DNA of 18,334 nucleotides from Candidatus Woesearchaeota archaeon (GTDB lineage: Archaea > Nanobdellota > Nanobdellia > CSSed11-243R1), in NCBI GenBank assembly GCA_007133845.1, contig SLLY01000012.1, positions 1 to 18,334 of the forward strand, given 5' to 3'. Made by a program: the position numbers and the translations under genes. The notes beneath the pieces were generated by a model that was given only the letters and a program-made list of their open reading frames with translations, made no database searches and was not told the DNA's origin. Below are positions 1 through 6,290 of the stretch, in pieces (position 1 is the first letter of the stretch; every line of letters starts with the position of its first letter).

Positions 1-7
1 AAAAAGA

Positions 8-925
8 TTGAATTATGCAAACGTAAATATTAAACCATCTACTTTTGCAGGTTTAAATTTTTGGACAGTTTTGTTATTCTCTGTACTTATTGGATATCTA
101 ACCTACATATTTTTCGATATCTTATACGCTATTGGTGCAGCTGGTTTATTCATTTTTATATATTATTTACTAATGTCCGCTATAATTTCTGTTATGGCAG
201 ATAGAAGAGCAAGATATGTTGAAGGTATTATTCCCGACGTATTACGTCTTATAGCTTCTAATTTAAAAAGTGGAATAAGCATAGATGAAGCAATCGTTCT
301 TAGTGCGCGTCCGGAATTCGATTTTTTTTCAGAAAAGATAAAAGAAGTAGGAAAACTTTTAGCTACAGGAAAAGAAATAGATGTAGCAATAAAACATCTT
401 TCTACAGGGATAGATTCGGATGTATTAGATAAAACTATACAAATTATTGTGGAAGGATTAAAATCTGGAGGAGAGTTATCCATTTTACTTGAGAGTATAG
501 CAAATAACATAGAAGAAACAGAATCTCTCAAAAAAGAAATAAATTCAACAATTTTCATTTACGCACTTTTTATATTTATTGCAGCATGTTTAATAGCTCC
601 AGTTCTTTACGCAGTTTCAATACAACTTGCAGGAGTTCTTTCAAGACTTAGCGAATCTATAGCAGTTCAATTTATGGCAGAAGAAACAACAACACCAGTC
701 ACATTAGCACCAGTCAGACTTTCTGAATCATTTTTGATTAATTTTGCATATATAAATTTAATAATTACCACTTCTTTTGCTTCTTTAATAATCGCTTTAA
801 TAAATAAAGGAAATGAAAAATATGGTATAAAATACATACCATTTCTAATAGGATTATCTATTATTTTATTTTACATAGCAACTATTTTGTTAAGATCCTT
901 TTTCGGAGGAATAAGAATCGTATAA
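8..925 (+). CDS. Type II secretion/type IV pilus platform protein, FlaJ/TadC (T2SSF) family
   Basis: This is a polytopic inner-core protein of an archaeal type IV pilus or archaellum-like machine, where it would anchor the secretion ATPase to the membrane. Two membrane segments (about residues 18-37 and 38-62) precede a cytoplasmic helical T2SSF-type domain (about 70-178, including a GISIDEA stretch and the EGLKSGGELSILLESIA helix pair). Three further membrane segments follow (about 182-205, 245-266, 275-297). The start is a TTG at 8 that overlaps a TGA at 9-11, the same TTGA coupling seen at two later junctions, so an upstream gene (typically the FlaI/TadA ATPase, not visible) probably ends there. 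The window begins 7 bases upstream, so a longer N-terminus cannot be excluded. A single T2SSF domain and about 300 aa fit the TadC half-size type better than full-length FlaJ. It is followed by a pilin gene, which supports the role. Confidence 0.82.
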   Translation: MNYANVNIKPSTFAGLNFWTVLLFSVLIGYLTYIFFDILYAIGAAGLFIFIYYLLMSAIISVMADRRARYVEGIIPDVLRLIASNLKSGISIDEAIVLSARPEFDFFSEKIKEVGKLLATGKEIDVAIKHLSTGIDSDVLDKTIQIIVEGLKSGGELSILLESIANNIEETESLKKEINSTIFIYALFIFIAACLIAPVLYAVSIQLAGVLSRLSESIAVQFMAEETTTPVTLAPVRLSESFLINFAYINLIITTSFASLIIALINKGNEKYGIKYIPFLIGLSIILFYIATILLRSFFGGIRIV

Positions 926-926
926 A

Positions 927-938
927 AACATTTATATA
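927..938 (+). promoter_or_regulatory. TATA-box promoter of the pilin gene
   Basis: AACATTTATATA preceded by an A-rich BRE-like run lies 35 nt upstream of the pilin start. The same AACATTTATA core recurs before the genes at 5982 and 9866. An SD match AGGTGAT (961-967) lies 5 nt before the ATG at 973. Confidence 0.6.
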
Positions 939-972
939 TTTCTCTAAGATTAATTTTTATAGGTGATACTTT

Positions 973-1470
973 ATGAAAAAAGGACAAGCTGCATTAGAGT
1001 ACCTTCTTACGTATGGGTGGGCGATTTTGATTATTATAATAGTAGGAGCTTCATTATACTCATTAGGTGTTTTTTCTCCAGGACAATGGACTGGAAGACG
1101 TCAAACAGGATTTGTTCAATTTAGACCCAACGATTTTAAATTAGATGATGATGGAGATTTAATAATAGTTTTTAATAATCAAGTTGGGAAAAGAGTTGAA
1201 ATACAAAGTATAAATGCAACATATAGAGGAAGTCCATGTGATTTTGATGCGGTTTACAGCGGAGAAATATACACATCCACTACAGAAGCATTAGACATAG
1301 CTCCAGGAATTCAATATTGGACAATTTTAGATTGTGCCACTTCTGCAGATATAGGTGCTTCATACACAATAGATGTGAATTTTCACTATCTAGACCCTGA
1401 ATCTGGTTTATCACATATAGATTCTGGAACTTTATTTGGTGCTGTAGAAGAAGCAGACGCAAATAAGTAA
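973..1470 (+). CDS. Class III signal peptide pilin-like protein
   Basis: This is probably a structural or minor subunit of an archaeal type IV pilus, processed by an EppA/PibD-type prepilin peptidase. The N-terminus is MKKG followed by QAALEYLLTYGWA and a hydrophobic helix to about residue 34. It has the expected Gly before the cleavage point, Gln at +1 and Glu at +5. The remaining 130 residues form an extracellular, beta-rich acidic domain with two cysteines (CDF and DCA) and one N-x-T sequon. The start is fixed by a good SD, AGGTGAT, and by the signal sequence. It has its own TATA promoter but follows the T2SSF gene by 47 nt. Its partner machinery is presumably that gene and the ATPase upstream of the window. 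The exact pilus type is not determinable here. Confidence 0.85.
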   Translation: MKKGQAALEYLLTYGWAILIIIIVGASLYSLGVFSPGQWTGRRQTGFVQFRPNDFKLDDDGDLIIVFNNQVGKRVEIQSINATYRGSPCDFDAVYSGEIYTSTTEALDIAPGIQYWTILDCATSADIGASYTIDVNFHYLDPESGLSHIDSGTLFGAVEEADANK

Positions 1471-1471
1471 C

Positions 1472-2533
1472 TCAGAAAAAATATTTTTCTTTTTTTATTA
1501 ATTTTATTGTGCCTATCCTAGAATAATCTATTTCAATTAAACCATAACCTTCTAGTATTTTTGCCCAATCTTCAACCATCTTTTCATTAACTTCTAATTT
1601 TTTTGATGCTTCTTTAGCAGATAATTTTCCATAAGTTTTAACTAAGTCCAAAAGTTTGTCTATACCCGTTTCTATTTTTGAAGAACTTATAATTCCCCTT
1701 TTTCCACTTTCTTTTGCCATAAAAGAAAAAACATTTTCTAATGTAACAATTCCAATAATTTTTCCATATTCGTCTGTAACAGGAATTTGACTCAATTTAT
1801 TAACTAATAATTTTTTGATGGCTTTTTCAAGAGAATCTGTTCGAGAAACTGTAGCATCACACCTTATCATTGCAGCAGAAACTTCCTGTTCTGATAAATT
1901 GTCCAAAATTTTTTTATTTTTCTCCAGAGAACCTTTTTCCATACGTACAAAGGAAGAGAAAAAAGATAAAATTTCTTCATAATTTAAAATACCCACTGGA
2001 ATTTTATCTTCTGTGACTATAACACTCTCTAATTTGTATTTTTTCATAATTTCAAATGCTGTAGAAAGATCGCTTTTTATTTTTACATGAATAGGATTTC
2101 TAATCATTATATCTTTAACTAAGACTGTTTTTGCAACATGTTCAACCTTTTTTATATCTTCTGACTTTTTTTTACGTTCTTTTTTACTTTTTTTAAATAT
2201 TTCAGACGCTTTTTTTAAAAAACCCAATTTTTCTTCTCTTTTTTCAACATCTGTTTTTTTCTTGTATTCTCTATGCTTTTTTTCTATCTTAGTGTTTTTT
2301 TTATGCTTTCTTTTACATTTTTTACAATAATAAGAGCTCTTTTTTTCTCCTTTTGGCTTAGAACGATTTAAAGATTTTTCTATTTTATCAAGACGAGAAT
2401 TCAAATCTTCCATATCTTCCTTTCTTAAACCCCTTTTTTTGTATTTTTTATGTTTTTTACCTATCTTAGAGTTTAATTTATGCTCATGTCCACATTTTTC
2501 ACAAAAATAAGCACCTTTATTTTTAGCTACCAT
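1472..2533 (-). CDS. Zn-finger-like tandem motif / CBS pair / winged-helix protein
   Basis: This is an uncharacterised, probably regulatory protein of 353 aa. The N-terminus has two near-identical metal-binding-like motifs, C11-x2-C14-x3-H18-x9-H28 and C70-x2-C73-x3-H77-x9-H87. Each is preceded by Y-F/Y and followed by a Lys-rich stretch (K-K/R-x-Y-K-K). A predicted coiled region links them, and a very basic segment lies at about 91-130. A pair of CBS domains (about 138-198 and 215-278, the second with the typical IIGIVTLENV strand) would bind an adenine nucleotide or similar ligand. The C-terminal 65 residues look like a winged helix (LSAKEASKKLEVNEKMVEDW, then a wing ending IGTIKLIKKE). I chose ATG 2531-2533; a TTG five codons upstream adds residues before the motif without SD support. 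The combination suggests a ligand-responsive nucleic-acid-binding protein. Its target and ligand are unknown. Confidence 0.75.
   Translation of the reverse strand: MVAKNKGAYFCEKCGHEHKLNSKIGKKHKKYKKRGLRKEDMEDLNSRLDKIEKSLNRSKPKGEKKSSYYCKKCKRKHKKNTKIEKKHREYKKKTDVEKREEKLGFLKKASEIFKKSKKERKKKSEDIKKVEHVAKTVLVKDIMIRNPIHVKIKSDLSTAFEIMKKYKLESVIVTEDKIPVGILNYEEILSFFSSFVRMEKGSLEKNKKILDNLSEQEVSAAMIRCDATVSRTDSLEKAIKKLLVNKLSQIPVTDEYGKIIGIVTLENVFSFMAKESGKRGIISSSKIETGIDKLLDLVKTYGKLSAKEASKKLEVNEKMVEDWAKILEGYGLIEIDYSRIGTIKLIKKEKYFF
1483..1499 (+). terminator. T-rich terminator after the pilin gene
   Basis: An A6-TATTTTT element followed by a T-run lies 12 nt after the pilin stop, inside the 3' end of the convergent gene. 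Oligo-T of this kind suffices for archaeal termination. The assignment is inferred. Confidence 0.4.
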
Positions 2534-2603
2534 ATTTTTTAAAAACAAGCAGTATTAAAATACTTTTAGAAAGATTAATAACTTTTAATTTTATTTAAAA
2601 AAC

Positions 2604-3107
2604 ATGGATAAGAAAATTTTGGCTATTTTTGCGATTTTTTTTATTATTGGTTTAGCGTATAGCACATCTAGCGAAATGAAAAGTGTTTCTTTGGTTAGTA
2701 GACCAGGAATATTAGATATGGAAAGAGTAGAAGAAGTATTTTTAACAGAGGGTAATTATGAACCAGTTAAAGAAATGTTGGGATTAGAAAAATATGAATT
2801 TTTTATGGAAATTTCAGAATTTAGGATAGCTCCTGGAGGAGATCCTGCGTCTGGCGATGGTTTAATGTCAATAACACCAGGAGATACTGAAACAGAATAT
2901 GCACTGATTTTTGGTAAGTTACCCGATTCAACAGAAGAGGAAATATTATATGGACAGGAAACAGAAGGTGAAACAATTAATTCTATTAGAGGTTCACCAA
3001 CATTTATAGTGGATGTTTCAAGAGTGATGTTTTTCGATAGATTCGTACTATATCAAGCTAATGAGGGTTATAGAATCGCGAGAGTGTCATTAGGTGTTTG
3101 GATTTGA
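2604..3107 (+). CDS. Hypothetical secreted or membrane-anchored protein, first gene of pilin-like operon
   Basis: I do not recognise the family. The 167-aa protein has an N-terminal Lys-rich start and hydrophobic segment (about residues 4-20) ending near AYS-TSS. That fits a Sec signal peptide or an N-terminal anchor, so the rest should be outside the cell. The mature part is acidic, has no cysteines and no obvious catalytic motif, and contains a Gly/Pro/Asp-rich loop around residues 76-95. It is the first gene of four tightly coupled genes, ending in TGA that overlaps the TTG start of the next. Coupling to pilin-like genes suggests an assembly factor or minor component of the same surface structure. 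It is divergent from the CBS protein across about 70 bp that holds AT-rich TATA-like sequence. It has no clear SD, so the mRNA may be near-leaderless. Confidence 0.6.
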   Translation: MDKKILAIFAIFFIIGLAYSTSSEMKSVSLVSRPGILDMERVEEVFLTEGNYEPVKEMLGLEKYEFFMEISEFRIAPGGDPASGDGLMSITPGDTETEYALIFGKLPDSTEEEILYGQETEGETINSIRGSPTFIVDVSRVMFFDRFVLYQANEGYRIARVSLGVWI

Positions 3108-3802
3108 AGAAAGGTATAATATTTACGTTAGATGCGTTACTAGCTTTAGCAATATTTATTGCCGCTGTTGTAGGTATGTATAGATTTGTTTCTCCAACAG
3201 AACCCATGGATATAATATCAGTCAATTTTTATGTTGAGGCAGATAATCTTCTCGCAACTTCTGAACGCATATTATCCAACGCTTCTTGTATGTATGTAGG
3301 AGGAAGTCCAGAAGAAGCTGAAAATTATTTGGAAGAAGCATTTCAAGATTTTGGTAGGAAGTTTAACTTATATTTAATAATACTAAATGAAACAGAACTA
3401 AAAAATTTTGATTACCCAATCAATTATAGAGAACGCGCAAATATAAAAATTGAAAATTATGAAATGAATGAATTTTTCATAATTAGAAGATATTTAGTTT
3501 TGACACCATTTGAAGAAACCGAAAATGGAATGATTTTTCCAGGAACACTTTATGTAAATGCACCATCTAGTCTTTTGAATAAAACCGTTGAATACGAATC
3601 TCCTGAAGGTATAGAATCATATGCTGTGTTAAACAGATTTTATTCAGATATGAATTGGGAAATAAATGAAACGCATTTTACAACACCCGAACACATTTTA
3701 TTAGATAGGTATTACGTTCGTGTTGAAGAAGGAAGCGAATTTGGAATGGACGAATTTTATTTATTTAAATATGGAATAGTTATAATGGAGGTTGAAAAAT
3801 GA
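3104..3802 (+). CDS. Pilin-like membrane-anchored protein with Asp-type leader
   Basis: Starting from the TTG at 3104, the protein begins MKKGIIFTLDALLALAIF. This is a short basic leader with Gly, then a hydrophobic helix to about residue 24 carrying Asp at +6 from the Gly instead of the canonical Glu at +5. The remaining approximately 205 residues form an acidic extracellular domain with four N-x-S/T sequons (NAS, NET, NKT, NET) and one cysteine. A TTG at 3098 is in frame, but the SD-like AGGTG (3092-3096) is well spaced for 3104 and the 3104 start gives a standard leader. The start overlaps the preceding stop as TTGA, and the stop overlaps the next ATG as ATGA, so translation is coupled. 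It is probably a minor pilin-like subunit; the precise role is unknown. Confidence 0.68.
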   Translation: MKKGIIFTLDALLALAIFIAAVVGMYRFVSPTEPMDIISVNFYVEADNLLATSERILSNASCMYVGGSPEEAENYLEEAFQDFGRKFNLYLIILNETELKNFDYPINYRERANIKIENYEMNEFFIIRRYLVLTPFEETENGMIFPGTLYVNAPSSLLNKTVEYESPEGIESYAVLNRFYSDMNWEINETHFTTPEHILLDRYYVRVEEGSEFGMDEFYLFKYGIVIMEVEK

Positions 3803-4137
3803 AAAGAAGAGGAATTCTTTCAACAATACTCGTAATCCAACTCGTTTTGTTATTGATACTTACAGTTTCACAAATCCAATCGGAGAAAGAACATTTTTCC
3901 ACACAACAGCAATTTGAAAGAATTGCAGCATATAAAATTTCATCTTCATTTGAAAATATACGCACAAACATAGAATTTTTACGAGAAATAAATGCAACCG
4001 AAGAATCAATTAATATATATTTAGAGTATGTAAACAATACGTATGGTGGTATATATTTTACGAATATACATCTAAACCAAACCCATTTAATATTAATGGA
4101 TGAAGCTTTTGAAATGAGAAAAGAGGGATTAATTTGA
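3799..4137 (+). CDS. Small pilin-like or signal-anchored protein
   Basis: This is a 112-aa protein with a basic leader MKRRG, then a hydrophobic segment (ILSTILVIQLVLLLILTV, about residues 6-23), and a short charged extracellular region with three sequons (NAT, NNT, NQT). The layout (basic leader, Gly, hydrophobic helix, small polar domain) is pilin-like, but the helix lacks the acidic residue at +5/+6. It could therefore be a simple signal-anchor protein or a helix-tip minor pilin. A strong SD, GGAGGT (3787-3792), precedes the ATG at 3799, and the start overlaps the upstream stop (ATGA). Its own stop TGA overlaps the TTG start of the next gene. I recognise no family beyond that context. Confidence 0.62.
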   Translation: MKRRGILSTILVIQLVLLLILTVSQIQSEKEHFSTQQQFERIAAYKISSSFENIRTNIEFLREINATEESINIYLEYVNNTYGGIYFTNIHLNQTHLILMDEAFEMRKEGLI

Positions 4138-4925
4138 AATCGCAATCTGCAATTGAATTCATGACTATTATTGCAATAGGACTCATATTGATAGGCACAG
4201 CATCTTTTTTTGGAACAGATTATATTTCTGCATATCTTAGAAGCGCAGATGTTAATGCAGTTAGACAAACAGTAAATAGTTTAGTGTCTGGAGTAAATAT
4301 TGTTTATGCACAAGGAAGGGGGGCAGTAACGGAAGCTTATGGGAGCATTCCAGAAAAAGTAGATAGAAGTGGAACTTACGCATACGATAATCAGATAAAT
4401 TATAGATTTGGTGAAAACGGAAAGATAGACATATACGATAACACGAAAACAAATATTTTTGGAACTCTTCCAACAAGACAAGGCAGATACAGATTTTTTA
4501 TTTTCCCACAAGAATTTGAAATAATAGAAAAAGGACACGATCTCAAAATAGATGGCATTTTTTTATGTGTCGAAGATATGGACATTTCTTGTATAGTAAC
4601 TACGATATTTGATAAAGATTATAATTTTGAAAATGAAATTGTTAAAGGAGAAAATGCAACCTATATTATAGGATTATTAAAGAAAACAGATGAAGGAGAA
4701 ATAGAAGGAATCGTTCATGAGATAAATATTCAAATTTATTACCCTAATAAAACAATTCATAGCGATTATACAATTCATACAGAATCTTTTCATGAATCTT
4801 TTTTACACTATGCCAATACAATAGAAAATATTCAAGAAGAAGGAGTTTGGATAGTATCTGCTATGTATCCAGAAACAGGCATAGTTGGTGCCGCTTATTT
4901 CAAAGTAAAGTCACCATTTGTTTAA
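4134..4925 (+). CDS. Class III signal peptide pilin-like protein (large)
   Basis: This 263-aa protein starts MKS followed by QSAIEFMTIIAIGLILIGTA. It has the Q+1 and E+5 of a class III signal with a very short three-residue leader and Ser rather than Gly at -1. The hydrophobic helix runs to about residue 25. The large extracellular part is beta-rich, contains a Cys pair (FLCVEDMDISC) and sequons NAT and NKT, and has Tyr/Gly-rich strands. The start is the TTG at 4134 in a TTGA overlap with the previous stop, with GAGGG (4123-4127) as SD. It is the last gene of the operon and ends 5 nt from a convergent gene. It is likely a pilin or pseudopilin that acts with the preceding three genes. Confidence 0.72.
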   Translation: MKSQSAIEFMTIIAIGLILIGTASFFGTDYISAYLRSADVNAVRQTVNSLVSGVNIVYAQGRGAVTEAYGSIPEKVDRSGTYAYDNQINYRFGENGKIDIYDNTKTNIFGTLPTRQGRYRFFIFPQEFEIIEKGHDLKIDGIFLCVEDMDISCIVTTIFDKDYNFENEIVKGENATYIIGLLKKTDEGEIEGIVHEINIQIYYPNKTIHSDYTIHTESFHESFLHYANTIENIQEEGVWIVSAMYPETGIVGAAYFKVKSPFV

Positions 4926-4930
4926 ATCTT

Positions 4931-5134
4931 TCATTCTTCAACTTCTTCTGCTTCTGCAGGAGGATATAAAAGTGCATTTATAGCAGCTTGTCCTCTTATT
5001 TGCATCTCTCTGTTTTCCATTTCCAATTCATGGATTTCTGTAAAATCTGCAATGATAAATCCAAAAGCAACCAATATACCCATTATTATTACAAGCGCAA
5101 TGAATAAATCCATTGAGATTATTTGAGCTTTCAT
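4931..5134 (-). CDS. Small pilin-like membrane protein with Asp-type leader
   Basis: This is a 67-aa protein. The N-terminus MKAQIISMDLFIALVIIM resembles that of the 3104 gene: a basic leader with Ala/Gly, then S/T-M/L-D-hydrophobic-A-L with Asp at +6. One hydrophobic helix (about residues 9-30) is followed by a charged, probably coiled tail that ends in an acidic A/E-rich stretch. An SD-like GGGAGAT (5145-5151, minus strand) and an AT-rich TATA candidate (about 5155-5166) lie in the 34-nt gap to the next upstream gene. The size and single helix fit a minor pilin or a small membrane subunit of the same surface apparatus. I recognise no named family. Confidence 0.6.
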   Translation of the reverse strand: MKAQIISMDLFIALVIIMGILVAFGFIIADFTEIHELEMENREMQIRGQAAINALLYPPAEAEEVEE

Positions 5135-5168
5135 ATTCTATCTAATCTCCCGTTTAATTTAAATCTTT

Positions 5169-5615
5169 TTAATTCAAACAACCCACATCAATTCTCTTCC
5201 CATCATTTTCAACATAAATTCTAGTACATTCAAAAGTTGCATTCACAGTTTCAGTTTCTAATGGGAAAAAAGGATTATTACAAGAAACCATAGATTCATT
5301 ATTATCCCAAACAACAGAAATAAAAGTTCTATTTATATAGTGTGTTTCATTTATGAAAGTTGGAATAATATTTATTCTAAAATTATATTCGTTACCTTCT
5401 ATATTATCCGGCAAAGTTTGATTTATAATGAAATTAGAACCGCCCACCACCGCCGAATCTAACCCCGTAGATATTTTGTAGCAAACTTGTTTTGCTAATT
5501 CTGTTTCTATTAATTGCGTTTGGGCATATTGACTAAAAAAACCAATAGAACCTATATAAACAATCAACAAAATTGTAACGCCCATTAAAAATTCAATACC
5601 AATTTGTGATTTCAT
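5169..5615 (-). CDS. Class III signal peptide pilin-like protein, sequon-rich
   Basis: The 148-aa protein begins MKS followed by QIGIEFLMGVTILLIVYIG, with Gln at +1 and Glu at +5 of a class III signal. The leader is the same unusually short MKS form used by the 4134 gene. The hydrophobic segment ends near residue 26. The external domain has four cysteines (possible disulfides) and five N-x-S/T sequons (NQT, NET, NRT, NES, NAT), so it is probably heavily N-glycosylated. No SD is visible. A TATA-like ATTTAAATTATAAA about 20-30 nt upstream suggests a near-leaderless transcript. Probable pilin or pseudopilin. Confidence 0.72.
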   Translation of the reverse strand: MKSQIGIEFLMGVTILLIVYIGSIGFFSQYAQTQLIETELAKQVCYKISTGLDSAVVGGSNFIINQTLPDNIEGNEYNFRINIIPTFINETHYINRTFISVVWDNNESMVSCNNPFFPLETETVNATFECTRIYVENDGKRIDVGCLN

Positions 5616-5667
5616 TTCATACTTAAAAAGAATTTATAATTTAAATAATTAAGTTAAGAAAGAATAT

Positions 5668-5865
5668 TCAATCATTTGTTTCTACACTTTCTTTAAACTT
5701 AAAATACTTGAAAATTTCAAGAGTTAACATTAAAATAAAAGCGCCCACAGCTAAATATAAAACCCATGGTGCATTAGGTGCAATAAATACACCAACAAAT
5801 ATTGCTAAAATCAAAAGAGTAATCGTTCTAAAAATATCTATCCCACCGAAAGCATGATTTTTCAT
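5668..5865 (-). CDS. Small two-helix membrane protein, hypothetical
   Basis: This 65-aa protein has two predicted membrane helices (about residues 13-29 and 33-50) separated by a short Pro/Asn turn (IAPNAPWVL), and a charged C-terminal tail. No recognised family or motif. The start ATG (5863-5865, minus strand) lacks an SD and sits about 25-30 nt from an ATATATTTT element, which fits leaderless transcription. It is divergent from the regulator at 5982. The 52 nt between its stop side and the 5169 gene make co-transcription with that gene possible. Its function is not inferable. Confidence 0.5.
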   Translation of the reverse strand: MKNHAFGGIDIFRTITLLILAIFVGVFIAPNAPWVLYLAVGAFILMLTLEIFKYFKFKESVETND

Positions 5866-5910
5866 ACTTTTTCAATATATACTTACTTAAAATATATTTC
5901 GGAAAACCAA

Positions 5911-5922
5911 AACATTTATATA
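5911..5922 (+). promoter_or_regulatory. TATA-box promoter of the regulator-cdc48 operon
   Basis: AACATTTATATA with an A-rich upstream element, 60 nt before the ATG at 5982, repeats the motif found before the pilin gene. The predicted transcript starts at about 5942-5946. The 3' half of this box forms one arm of the palindrome at 5918-5948. Confidence 0.6.
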
Positions 5923-5948
5923 TGTTGGTGCTTCATACCTACATATAT
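5918..5948. promoter_or_regulatory. 31-bp interrupted palindrome overlapping the TATA box, probable operator
   Basis: Arms ATATATGTTGGT (5918-5929) and ACCTACATATAT (5937-5948) are complementary at 11 of 12 positions (one T/T mismatch), with the 7-nt centre GCTTCAT. The palindrome covers the TATA box and reaches the predicted transcription start, which suits a dimeric repressor, most simply the regulator encoded just downstream. The pairing is seen directly; the operator role is inferred. Confidence 0.6.
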
Positions 5949-5969
5949 CGTTGGTGTTGAGCACCCACG
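5949..5969 (+). promoter_or_regulatory. Leader hairpin abutting the SD of the regulator gene
   Basis: CGTTGGTG and CACCCACG pair at 7 of 8 positions around the loop TTGAG. The 3' end touches the SD GAGGA (5969-5973), 9 nt before the ATG. GTTGGTG here is a direct repeat of 5924-5930, 26 bp apart, so it could be a second operator half or an RNA hairpin that affects initiation. Confidence 0.45.
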
Positions 5970-5981
5970 AGGATTTTAAAA

Positions 5982-6284
5982 ATGAAAGACTTGATTAAAG
6001 AAATAGAAAAACAACAGAGAAAAGATGTGCTTCTCATAGAAAAGCAAATGCAAATTTTTGAAGCACTCACAAAAAAGAGGATAGAACTAATAAAAACAGT
6101 AATGGAAAAAGAACCCAGTTCCATAAGAGAACTTGCAACAATTGTTGAAAGAGATGTAAAAAATGTTTTCAACGATTTAAAGATTTTAAAGAGAATGAGA
6201 ATAGTCAAATTCATTAAGAAAGGACGGTGTTCAAAACCAAGAATTAGAAAAAAAATAATTGTATTTTCATTTAAAAAAAGGTGA
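5982..6284 (+). CDS. Winged-helix DNA-binding protein, HVO_A0114/COG4190-like
   Basis: This is a 100-aa predicted transcription regulator. A charged helix (about residues 1-30) precedes a winged-helix domain (about 31-85) with the characteristic run KRIELIKTVMEKEPSSIREL, then RDVKNVFNDLKILKRMRIVKF, and a wing ending in a K-P-R-I strand. This pattern fits HVO_A0114/COG4190-type DNA-binding proteins, some relatives of which are annotated as antitoxins; no toxin partner is visible here. The start is supported by SD GAGGA. The gene ends in TGA at 6282-6284, 6 nt before the cdc48 N-fragment start, and its 3' end overlaps that gene's SD (GGTGAT, 6280-6285). It is therefore the first gene of the cdc48 operon and plausibly controls it through the palindrome in its promoter (inference). 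Confidence 0.72.
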   Translation: MKDLIKEIEKQQRKDVLLIEKQMQIFEALTKKRIELIKTVMEKEPSSIRELATIVERDVKNVFNDLKILKRMRIVKFIKKGRCSKPRIRKKIIVFSFKKR

Positions 6285-6290
6285 TGTATA

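Noticed and set aside
2534..2548. TTG start for the CBS protein (minus strand, 2546-2548)
   Set aside because: An ATG five codons downstream is the better start; the extra residues precede the first Cys motif and have no SD support.
3098..3103. TTG start at 3098 for the second gene of the pilin operon
   Set aside because: SD AGGTG spacing, the TTGA overlap and a standard MKKG leader all favour 3104.
5982..6284. A toxin-antitoxin module at the winged-helix gene
   Set aside because: Relatives can be antitoxins, but neither neighbour (a two-helix membrane protein, a Cdc48 fragment) resembles a known toxin.
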